A DNA stretch of 64,000 nucleotides from Rhabdornis inornatus (taxonomy: Eukaryota > Chordata > Aves > Passeriformes > Rhabdornithidae), in contig VWZS01003795.1 of NCBI GenBank assembly GCA_013397075.1, positions 216 through 64,215 of the forward strand. Direction: 5' to 3'. Both the position numbers and the translations under genes were made by a program. Below, piece by piece: positions 12,586 through 23,163 of this stretch (position 1 is its first letter; each line of letters opens with the position of its first letter). The notes beneath the pieces were generated by a model, which was not told where the DNA came from, searched no databases, and saw only the letters and a program-made list of their open reading frames with translations.

Positions 12586-12597
12586 CCCTTTTATACC
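12586..12597 (-). promoter_or_regulatory. NEPN: NEPN TATA box
   Basis: On the minus strand the sequence GGTATAAAAGGG is a full-consensus TATA box about 62-73 nt upstream of the NEPN ATG. It predicts transcription starting near 12560 and a 5' UTR of about 40 nt. No CpG island is present, which fits a tissue-restricted gene. Confidence 0.65.
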
Positions 12598-12599
12598 AT

Positions 12600-15500
12600 G
12601 AAATCTGATAAAAAGATATTATGACTGTGTATTTTATCCCAGTGAAAAAACAGCAAAAACAATACTGTAATTTGCCTGGGTTAAAATGTTGGCAGGCATT
12701 ACAAAGAGTGAGAAACTTAAACAGCGATAAGGTGCCTTTACATTTGTAGGTATGTGAAATTAGCGTTATTTATTACCTGTCAGCTAATCTGCAAACATCC
12801 ACATTATCTTCAGTTTCCTAGTTTTGTTAAATGTGACACCGTGGAATTAGTGGAGAAAAGATAAAGAGCTGTTTTATAGCGGGGCTGTAAAACCTTTGTA
12901 TCTTCTGTGACCCAGTATTAGAAACAGTAAAAACACAACTGCAGCCAACACTGAAGCTTTTTTGCTCTTCCTCTTGCATTATTCAGGCCACCACCCAAAA
13001 CCTCAAAACTCATGCTGCTATTATTTTAAAGCTAAAACATTCTATTAGTTTTCTTAATATCTGTGGTACAGCTGAATGCTGCTGATTGGACAAAAAAATC
13101 ACCTCTTCTTGTGTAATCCCCATAAATCAAAATTTAATTATTCTTGTATTTGAAAATTATAAATGGGAAATGCTTGAAAGCATTTAGTATAGATCAAGTG
13201 GTAGATAATCAATAAACCTATTTACTCCATGACAGATGGAGAACAGAAAGATTTCCCCTAGAGTTTTCTCTCTGCTTATTAGTGCTTCTCTGACAAATCT
13301 GCTAGCTGTGCCAGCTGGAGAAGTAAAGTTTTGAAAGGCATACGGTTTTGGTTGTGATCATTCTCCTTTGCACTCAAGCAGTTTACAACATACAAACCAG
13401 TGTGCTTTTGAAACCTTTGTATCTTATCACACTGATCTACTTTGCACTGTTACTTGCATGCCTCCATCTTCTCCATCATGTCTTCAGATGCAGGTGATCC
13501 TATTCCTTAAATGCAGACTAGGCTAGTTATTTTTCCAAGCAGAAGATAATGTCAAATTGATTTGATAAATGGATAACAGAACTGGGGGCAGTCCTTGATG
13601 GGAATGCCTATTGGATGCAGCTGGGCTTACACTGGACAATTGCCATATTCCCTCCTGAAGATCCTTCTGTGTCCTTAATCCTTTATACTGTGAGTGCAGA
13701 ACTGCAAGCCAGCATCTGCTAAACCAAGCAGCAAGAGCAAAAACCTTTCCAAAAGCAGCCTGTGAAATTGGCATGTTCAACAAGCTATGCAGAAAAATCC
13801 TTCCTGACTTATGCCATAGTGATCACTTGAGCGAAAATGAGTGAGTGGGCAGCTTTAGCAACTGTGCATTAAAAGAAGTGTTTTAATATATCTCAGTCTA
13901 GGGTTTGATACTTGGCTCGTGGCTTTGACTTTTTTTCCCCCTACAAGAGTCAAAGTATGCAGACAAATGTGTAAATCCTTTCTGCATACTAACAGCTATT
14001 TGTGGTATATTTCTTTGATTCCATCTTTCCACTGACTTCGGGTTTACATTCTGATGTAACTAAGACAGTAATGCTCAGCATCCTATGTAGGAATTTGTCT
14101 TGCTTTAAAATCGCATCAAAAACCACTGCTTTCTGATCCTGGAGGGTCAAAAGAAATGAAGATCCAACCCTATGGTTTGATGTTGAGAGCTCTAGAATGC
14201 TGCAGTCAGTCTGCAAATCCCTGTAAGAACCACAGATTGCATCCTTCCCTATCCTGTAAATTTTAGGTCAGTCAACTGATGTCAGAATTCCCAGCTGTGG
14301 TTACAAGGTAATTGCACCATAGTAAAGTGAAATATTCTTGGCTCTTGGCATTTTTGTGTAATGTCTCTATCTTTGGTCTTTTCAAACTAATGAAAGGAAC
14401 CATTATTGGTTTAATAGTTTGTTTCCGTTGTATTTACAGCAATGATTTAACTGAGAATGATGTTATGTATCCATTAATTTCTCATATATGCCTGCTTCTG
14501 GCAGGTAGGTAATTTAAAGTGATAGCTATAAAAGATGATGTCCTATTAAACCTATTCCATACAAATTCTCACACCAGAGCTGATGACTTTGCTTTTGCAT
14601 AAAATTATGACCTGCGGGCATTTTATTGACTCTAAGAGACCTGATGGCAACAGAACAGACAAAGAGTCCCAGGACTGTATGAGCATAAGCTTAGCAGGAA
14701 GTTGTGAGCTATGAAACAATAAAAAAACCCAAACAAACCAACCAAAAACAAAAAAAGAAAACTAATACCCCCCCCTTCCAAAAGATTTATATATATTCCA
14801 GAATCTCTGCACTCGACATAGCACTGCTGGCCCATGAGTTGCACAACCTCATAGCGCCTCATATTAGGAAGACGAATCACTGTGGCCATTTCCTGACAGC
14901 AGTTTTTATGCAAACTCTCCCCAGCTTTTTGATGGGGATTCCTGTGCAGGACTAAAGGCATGATATAGCACTCCATCACTTCTGTGTCAGAAAGAATGAG
15001 CAATAGCACCCGAACCTGCCTGTGTGAGAAGTCCCAGGAACATCCTACAGAGTGTGTGCTTTAACCAAAGGTAAGCACTTCTGATTAAAACCTGCAAAAT
15101 CCCAAGTCTGTGTCAGACATTGTCTTGTTGGCATCTAATAAGGACATTGATTAGATATATTGGACAAATTTGGATTAAGCATAAGCTTGATTTGGAATTT
15201 AGATCTTTCAGGATTGCTGCTTTTATTTCAAAGCTGAAGTAGGGCTCATAAAGGGCTGTAAAGTTTGGTGATTTTTTTTTCCAAATATATCAGTTAGCCA
15301 AATAAAAATATGCTATTTTTGTACAAGCCTTGCCTCACTCTCAATATTTCAGTAGTGCCAGTAGTACTAGTACTAGGCCTTTTCTTTCTTCACCAAAGTC
15401 ACAGGTTTGACAAAAGCACACACACCTAAACAAGGTCAAGACATAACTTTTTGACCTAAGATTTAGAAAATGACATAAAAGTAAGATGACATTAAAATCG

Positions 15501-18500
15501 GAAGAATGAATCTGCAAAACTCTTGTTATGGAGTGTTTAGAAATCTCTGAAGAAAGCCCATAAAACCTGCAGGTGGATCCCTTGTGATATGCCTGATGGT
15601 ACAGATCATGCAAGGGAAGATGCTGTCTTATCACAAAAGACATGGAGAAGCTGAACTCTTGCAGTTGGGGTGTCCCTTGTCTATGGAAAGGAAAAATTGC
15701 AAAGACCAGCTCAGGGCTTGCACAGGGCATGGATAGGAGCTTGATCCATGAGGGATGTCACAAGCAGAAGCAGTTTGGCAAGTAGTAACTGCTAAGTGAC
15801 GGCGTATGCTCTAAAGAATCCTTGGCATATTAAGGTGCCATATGCTATCAAGTGCCTGCCACTGAGTACATGTGAATTTATAATTATTTTTTCCTGGAGG
15901 TTTTTAATTTGGATTTGGACCAGTTTTTCATAGGGACAGCAAATGGCATTTGTCTGCTGCAAAGGTTACCTCCAATCAAACACTTCTCTTTAGAGTGGAT
16001 CAGGCTGCTAAGGGAAACCAATCATAACATTGTTTTTCAAAATGTTATGCTTCCCTTAATCATCTGTTGAATTATCCTGAAATGCTTTACAGAAGTGTTT
16101 CCTAAACAAAGAGCCTCAGAGGGTTACACTGAATCAAGAATGTCAGCAAATAGATTCTAGGCAAATTAATAAGACCTAATTAATATACAGGTTATAAATT
16201 TATAAAAAATTATTTTGTGTTTAAATCCTACAAAGCAGAGTTTCACAAAAACAGTCAGAGACCTGTCTGGGAAAAAAAATATCCATTTTCTTAAGCCAAG
16301 AATTTTGCAGAACTATTTTTATCCATTTTCATAGTATGTGGAGAAGGTGTGCTCTAACTCCAGACAAGGTCATTTTCATACACTAGAAACAGCTGCTGGA
16401 TAAGTTAAAGCAGATTTTTCTTCCCCACAAAAAGGTAGGTTTCCTTTTCTTCCTCCATGCTGGCAACATAGACGAGATGCAAATGATAACCCCTTAGGAA
16501 TTTCTCGCATTTCGCTTGTCCAGGGCACATTTGCATTCCAGAGGAATTAGCACGGTGAAACAGATTGAAAGGAATGAAATTTTCTTAAATGGAAATTCAC
16601 ATATTGAGGAGTTTTACTCATTGCCAGTTTTATGAGTGCTAAGGGATTCTAGCACAGATCAGATGCATCTGGGGCAGGCACCCCACAAAAAACAACCCAC
16701 CTAGAGAAGGTCAATTTAAATAATTTCATACACATATGCCACTAATGATGGCTGTAACTGGCCTTCAAAGTATTGTAGGCAATGGCATCCACTTGATGGA
16801 GGAATGTTTTTCATTAATTGAGCCACAGAGAGCTCTGCCCATGAAATGAGAGATTAGGGTATGGTATAATGACATTTTCCTATTAATGACATTACAAGTA
16901 ATTCCCAAAAAGGAGTGAAGAGGGAGGAAATAAAGAGGGTAGATCTGATGGCTGAGTCCATTTTCAGCCTAGAATTAAACACAGAGGTATTTTACATGTG
17001 AACAGTTATATAAGATCTGTGATTAATGTATGTGAGATCATATCTTGTACAGTACCACCTAAAAGTAAAGTGGCAGGGAAGGATTATCCAGTCAATAATG
17101 GAACCAAAAAATTAATGGAACTTTGCTAGTCATGTAGGAAGCAAGGCAGTTCTGGCCCTTCCATTTCCTGTGAATATCTTTAGCTTTTAAAGCAGCCTGC
17201 TTGTAACTGAGCATCCAACAGAATCAGAATGGAGCTTAAACTGTAAAAATTGTCTGCTGTTCAAACTGCAAGGCACAGGACTCTGAAACAGCAGTTTTCT
17301 AGATTATACACATTGTGTATAATGTGTATAGAAAGAGGGTTTCATTCTTGCATGCTGTAAAGCTGAACATTTTTGGCGTGTCTTTCATTCATTTGTTAAA
17401 ACAAAACAAAAATTCAGAATGAAAATAGCTAAGCATAAGTGTATACACAGAAATAAGCATGAGAGTAAGATCACAATAGCACTCTAACTGGTCTGAAAAG
17501 TGACTTGGGAGACCAATACAGAGTGGATATTCAGAATAGTTGTCAGTAAGCTGTTGCACCCATGGACTCACCCATGGACTGTAAAATGCAGCCAACTATG
17601 AACTAGCTAAGAATCACCTAAAATATAAAAACTAAAATATCTGGGGTTTGTTAGTAGAAATCTCCTGTAATGACAACTGAAAATGCATGGCCCTTCAAGT
17701 ATCAGTGCAGATGGACAACTCCCTCCTCTCTTTCAGAAGGGAGTGTGCTTCAGACAGGCGCATTCTAATCGTCTTCTGTAACTCCTTCTTTTAGAACGTG
17801 AAAATCTTGCTTTACCATCTCTTATTTTCTCCCATACTTTGATACTGTTAGATATTACCCGTTTTGTCTCCATTTCCCCTTTGGTGCCCCCACTTATGAC
17901 TGAACAACCACCTACACAATCAAACCATGCAAGATGCTCTAGCATGAGCCACACAGGAGGCGGCCTTGACATGGGCAGGCGCTGCAGCCTGGCACGCACA
18001 GCTGGGCGTCTGCAATTACAGAGGGCGAACTGACCCTCATGTGCAAACACACGTGTTTATATTGTAAATTCTTTGTGCAGAGGCTGGGGCTATCCAAAGG
18101 TTTGCATTGTATCTCACACAACACTTTCACAGTCTAGGCATGGACACTAGATACCAAATCTCCAGCACTGGAGATGTCGATGCAAGTAACTTATTTTTAA
18201 ATTTTGATTCAGGTATTACTTTGGATTTTTTTTTGTCTGAAAATAAGTCCTCCTCATGCTTAAGGTCATTTACTCTTTAAGCTCGAAGCAAGTTTTCAGA
18301 TGATTAATTAGGTACTCCAGTAATCAGTTAAAGTATGCAGTTTTAAATTTATGAAGGACTGTTTGTATTTACATGTACTTAATAGCAGTATAATGAGGAG
18401 ATCTCATGTTCTCTATACTTTGTCTAAAATAACTGAAATTATGTACATAAATTATATGTGGAGGAATTATCTGGTGATTAACTTCACCAGCTCTATCACT

Positions 18501-20034
18501 TCACAGGTAAGGTCAAAGGAGCAGATCACAAAGCTTTCAGTGAAATCTCTGACATTAAAGGCAACAAATTCAAATTCTTCTTGACATATAACTCGCTTCA
18601 ACTATTTGATTGTTAGAAATGTTCCTTGTAGAAAGGATTCTTACTGCTAGACCAGCTGACTCAGACTACTGCTGATGTTAAATGTTCTTCAATTACTTTG
18701 TTGATGTTATCAGGGTGTAGTATGCTACAGTTTACTCTGAATTGATTTTATCTAATTGAAGGCCAAAACTACTAACCTTTCTTAGATTCAGTTTCATAAT
18801 TACTGCACAGCTTCCTTACAGAACACAGGTACAGTTGCTCCGGGGGCTTTTGAGAGGCATTTCAAGGGTAACTGGAATTGATCAGAATTTTCTAGGGGAC
18901 TTGCAAGCATAGCTTTGAAAGAACTAAATTATTAATGTGTTTACCCTTAAAAGCAAGTGATACTTGCTTTTACTTTCAACTGCTCTTTTACACGGTATTT
19001 CTGGTGAGGAATATAAATAGTAGCTAATGATAGCTACATTTACTGATTTTTTTTTTTAAAATAAAGCATTTCTTCTCATTTATCCAAAAACCAGCATGTA
19101 TTAGACAGATACTATGCTGCAGGTAAGCTTCTAAAAGGATTGTATTTGAGAAGCTAATCTTTGAGTGGAATAAGCAGAGACAAAACCTTGTTTGAGTGGT
19201 GAAATGTAAGGACATGCAAAGCAAAGGTAGCACTGATAAGGGATGAAAGAATTAAAAGTAATGACCACAGAACTCTGATAACACTACAGATAAAGACAAT
19301 TAAAGACCGAGTGGGACTAACCCCTAAACTAAAGAAAAAGGACACTAAAAACCTGAGAATAAGTGATTCTTTAAAAAGAAGCAGTCATACATAAATTACA
19401 TGTCTAAGTTTTTGAAGGCAGTATTTGCTATAGATATGTTACATAGTAACTGTGGGAAACTTCTCTGTCAAGATAAGGAGATACTGTTCAAATGAATGAT
19501 AGAGATATATGTGCAGAAACTGCCAATTTTTGGCTAAGTGATACATTACTGTTCCATTAAAAAAAAAAAGGGCGAAAAATGTAATAGAATTCTATAGGTA
19601 CTTCTCCAGTGCAGTATCAGACTCAAAGTCAAGGTAACATAAAAACTGATAGTCCTGAAATAATTCTCTTGTGTGGCTGAACTAATTTAAACAATAAAAT
19701 TAGTTTGGCTTTTGATCCAGCAAATACTTTGATTTTCTGTTGGATGCTGTTGTGCAGAAAAGACAGTTGATACAGCTGTGAAGAGTGAAAATCAGGATGA
19801 AGGTCAGGCAAATGCTCTGTGCAGCTGGGCTCCCTCCAAAGCACTTGCAGCCTTTTCTCAGCTCCTATTCTCTATACACTGATTTAAAAAGCCAGAATGT
19901 TTTCTGTAGGTGTATGCAAAGGTGTCTGTAGCTTTTGTTTCCACCAAGGATGAGATTGCCAGTAAGAGAATCCCCCATTAGTTGCCCATTTTGTTACAAT
20001 CTACCTTCAATTGCAGTGCAGACAATTTGAGTGG
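12600..20034. other. intergenic, NEPN promoter to LTR
   Basis: 7.4 kb between the NEPN promoter and a solo LTR. It is AT-rich and contains no gene I recognise. It holds an A/C-rich simple stretch (14716-14765), a perfect 10-bp-arm inverted repeat at 17303-17323 and several open frames of 60-125 codons without family resemblance. Some of it may be regulatory for NEPN or GOPC, but nothing in the bases proves that. Confidence 0.5.
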
Positions 20035-20590
20035 TGTGCTGGTTTTGTCTGGGGTAATTTTTTTCACAGTGGTTAGAGTGGGGCTGTGCTTTGGATTTGT
20101 GCTGAACACAGTTGGTAATGTAGAAATGGTTTTGTTATTGCTGAGCAGGGCTTACACATAGCCAAGGCCTTCTCTAGTTTTTGTACTGCCATGCTGGCAA
20201 GGGAGTACGTAGAATTTGGGAGGAGACACAACCAGGACAGCTGACCCCAACTGATCAAAGGGATATTCAAGATCGTATGACATCATGCTCAGTATATAAA
20301 GTGGGGGGAAGAAGGAGAAAGTGGGGGATGTTTGGAGTGATGGTGTTTGTCTTCCCAAGTAACAATTATACGTGATGGGGCCCTGCTCCTCTGGAGATGG
20401 CTGAACACCTTGCCTGCCCACGGGAAACAGTGAATTAATTTTTTGTTTGCTTATTCAGCTTTTGCTTTCCCTGTTAAACTGTCTTTGTCTCAACACATGA
20501 GCTCTCTACCTTTTATCCTCCTGATTCTGTCCCCAGCCCTGCTGGTGGGGCAGTGAGCAAGTGGCTGTGTGGGGCTGTGGTAAAACCACA
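20035..20590 (+). mobile_element. solo LTR, avian ERVL-type
   Basis: This stretch begins TGTGCTGG and ends ACCACA (TG...CA). It matches the layout of the common avian ERVL-type LTR. A TATA box (TATATAAA, 20293-20300) is followed by GATGGTGTTTGTCTTCC. A late TTAAACTGTCTTTGTCTC stretch, where the LTR usually has its polyadenylation region, comes next. No internal retroviral coding region lies on either side, so it is a solo LTR left by recombination. I could not find matching target-site duplications, so it is old or its ends are approximate. Confidence 0.8.
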
Positions 20591-21360
20591 ATAAAAGGTA
20601 AAGGGCAAGTGAATGGGTTTGCAACAACACTCTGTCAGCTCCTTGTCAAGCCTACAATAGCAGGTCCCATAGGAAATGTGATACCTACGGCTAGTGGTGA
20701 AGTTTGCTTTTATCAAGCTCTTCTGAAAGCACAGATTGATGGAAGCACAATTCCTTCCTGCTCTGACATATCTCTTTGCATTCCAGGTGACTGGTCTAAG
20801 CGCTGAGCTGTAAAGTGGTATCTCTCTGTCAATCTGTGTTCCAATCAATTATTTATGTGAAGTGGAGCAAGGAGAGAAGTTCACCCCGGGATGCCCTTGA
20901 GCCCGAGGGCTGTGTGTGAGGGGTGCTGGTGCCCTCACCATTGTCTTGGCATCCCCTCCACTGAGTGGAAGGTCCCTGTGCTCCCCTCTCCAGTGCTGGC
21001 AGAGTAGTTTGTGTAGGCAGGATTAGAGTCCTGGTCTGGGTTGAAGTGATCCGCTTTCTCCTTTGAGGTGGAATTACAACCTCAGTGAAATAAAAACAGC
21101 CTGCATGTGTTCTCCACAGGAAAAATAAATGTAATAAAGCTCCCACTGAAATCAACATTAGAGTTGCAGCATTTCAAAGGAGATGAGTTGTAACCAAGGA
21201 GAGTGCCTTGGAGAGAGCATCTATGTGCTTGTTCCATGAAATTTGAATTTGTTTTCATTTTCAGAACCAGGATGAGCTAAAAAAAAGCAAAGGCATTTCA
21301 TATGGTTACAACTGCATTCATTGGTGCTTCTAGAGATGCAACGATGCTGGCAGCAGTCCA
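20591..21360. other. intergenic, nothing recognised
   Basis: Sequence between the solo LTR and a CR1 fragment. I see no gene in it. Confidence 0.4.
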
Positions 21361-21597
21361 TTTGGGACTAGGTTAGATATTAAGAAGGAATTCTTTACTC
21401 TGGCTGGTGAGACACTGGGGCAGGTTGCCCAGAGAAGTTGTGGATGCCCCATCCCTGGCAGCGTTCAAGGCCAGGCTGGATAAGACCTCGAGCAACATGT
21501 TTTAGTGGGAGCTGTCCCTGTACATGGCAGGGGGGTTAGGGCTAGATGATATTTTAGGTCCCTTCCAACCCTTAATGTTCTATGGTTCTATGATTTC
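21361..21597 (+). mobile_element. CR1 LINE 3' fragment, plus orientation
   Basis: Contains the conserved avian CR1 3' region (TTAGATATTAAGAAGG, CAGGTTGCCCAGAGAAG, GGTCCCTTCCAACCC) and ends in TTCTATGGTTCTATGATTTC. Only the 3' untranslated part remains. Confidence 0.9.
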
Positions 21598-21770
21598 ATA
21601 CAATACTTGGAAACTTGCTCCTTTTCTGAGCACAAGCAACGGATGTGTCACTGCAAACCCTGCTGTGTGGTTTGCACATGCTCAGCACATTGGTGAATAC
21701 AGTAGTGCAGACTCCTCTTTCCTCTCCCCCTCCCTTATAGATAAAAATGATCATATATAGTCAAAAACGG

Positions 21771-22338
21771 CCCACCTTCCCAACTGAGCATGGCTCCACT
21801 TTGAGTGCTCATGTCTGGGCAATGTGTAAGTCATAGATATATTTATACCTATTTGCTCAAATGAAACTCTTGTCCATATTGCAGAAATTACTGCAATGAT
21901 AGCTCAGAAAATGAAAAAGCTTTTCCCAAAGCTAAACCCGTTGTCGTTACTTTATCTAATGATGCCATCTCTCAGTTTGCCTCTCACCCCCCAGCAGCTG
22001 CTTTCCCTATCGGTGGTGGAGGTTGTTTCCTGTCACCATGGTATGTAAGTCACCATCATCCCACTTTCTGAAGTTTTCTCGGTTTCTGTGTGTTCCCCCT
22101 TATGCTTTAGATCTTCAGAGGATGCAGTATTGCCATCTTCTAGTGCCTCATTCAAGCAGCGATGCTTCTGAGCAGTCATACATAACTTGTGGTTTTTAGC
22201 ATCTGTCTGCTTCCTGTTGGGCACTTCTGTGCACAGATACCTCCGTAATTGTACTTTTCTCTTACATTTATTCATCCCTTCCTTGATGCGTTTACGCTGT
22301 AAGTTGTTCAGGGCAAGGTCCCCATTCTTTTTCTTTAC
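21771..22338 (-). repeat. 568-bp direct duplication, copy A
   Basis: This segment recurs at 30941-31508 in the same orientation, with a constant offset of 9170 and no insertions or deletions across 568 bp. By eye, 21771-22220 differs at about five positions. The adjoining 22221-22338 differs at about eighteen. Beyond 22338 homology continues weakly after a 24-nt gap. The segment contains a minus-strand reading frame (see the separate entry) and about 260 bp beyond its stop. Confidence 0.9.
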
Positions 22339-22407
22339 TATGCACATATTCTTATTCTTCACTACGTACCAACTTAGCACAGGTCTGTATGGAGTGTATC
22401 TCAACAT
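22033..22407 (-). CDS. unrecognised small ORF, copy A (124 codons)
   Basis: I do not recognise this protein. From the ATG at 22407-22405 it would encode 124 residues: a short hydrophobic/aromatic start (MLRYTPYRPVLSWYVV), a Lys/Arg-rich middle (MNKCKRKVQLRRY) and an acidic Ser/Thr/Glu-rich end finishing MVTYIPW. The frame stays open upstream through the CpG island to the assembly gap, and a hydrophobic stretch (GHIIVITAIFM) precedes the ATG, so the true start could be further up. It lies head-to-head with GOPC at the island edge. The same frame is preserved in copy B. It could be a small gene sharing the GOPC promoter, or a pseudogene or terminal exon of an unknown gene. Confidence 0.35.
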   Translation of the reverse strand: MLRYTPYRPVLSWYVVKNKNMCIVKKKNGDLALNNLQRKRIKEGMNKCKRKVQLRRYLCTEVPNRKQTDAKNHKLCMTAQKHRCLNEALEDGNTASSEDLKHKGEHTETEKTSESGMMVTYIPW

Positions 22408-22620
22408 AAAAATGGCCGTAATTACAATAATATGCCCGAGGACGCTCCCAGTGACCGTGACGCGGGGAGGACACGGGGAAGAGGCGGGGAGGAGGCGGGG
22501 CGGGCACGGGGACAATCCCGATCCCTCCGGCCGGTGGCGAGCCCTCCCCATCCCCTCACACCCGCCTGTGGCGGGCCCGCAGCGCCCCCTGCCGGCGCGG
22601 GCGGGGCGCTCGGTGGCTCG

Positions 22621-22868
22621 NNNNNNNNNNNNNNNNNNNNNNNNNNNNNNNNNNNNNNNNNNNNNNNNNNNNNNNNNNNNNNNNNNNNNNNNNNNNNNNN
22701 NNNNNNNNNNNNNNNNNNNNNNNNNNNNNNNNNNNNNNNNNNNNNNNNNNNNNNNNNNNNNNNNNNNNNNNNNNNNNNNNNNNNNNNNNNNNNNNNNNNN
22801 NNNNNNNNNNNNNNNNNNNNNNNNNNNNNNNNNNNNNNNNNNNNNNNNNNNNNNNNNNNNNNNNNNNN
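22621..22868. other. assembly gap (248 N)
   Basis: A run of 248 unknown bases inside the GC-rich island. Any translation crossing it is meaningless. It hides the GOPC transcription start and possibly the upstream end of the divergent frame. Confidence 0.99.
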
Positions 22869-22881
22869 CAGGAGCAGCAGC

Positions 22882-23163
22882 ATGTCGGCGGCGGGCGGTG
22901 GTCCCTGCGGTCCGGGCGCGACCGGGCCGGCCGGCCCGGCCTCGGCGGCGGCGGGCGGCGTATCCATGTTCCGCTGGCTGGAGGTGCTGGAGAAGGAGGT
23001 CGACAAGGCGTTCGTGGACGTGGACCTGCTGCTGGGCGAGATCGACCCCGACCAGGCCGACATCACGTACGAGGGGCGGCAGAAGATGACGAGCCTGAGC
23101 TCGTGCTTCGCCCAGCTGTGCCACAAGGCTCAGACCGTGTCCCAGATCAACCACAAGCTGGAG
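22882..23163 (+). CDS. GOPC: GOPC coding exon 1
   Basis: 94 codons, ending HKLE at donor GTGAGT, phase 0. It encodes the Gly/Ala-rich N-terminus and the conserved helical region before the first coiled coil. The ATG has A at -3. Confidence 0.93.

Noticed and set aside
14632..15009. 125-codon minus-strand open frame in the NEPN-GOPC interval
   Set aside because: Part of it is the complement of an A/C-rich simple stretch giving a false hydrophobic run. No family resemblance and no splice context.
20152..20421. Open frames within the ERVL-type LTR
   Set aside because: LTRs of this type do not encode protein. These are chance frames.
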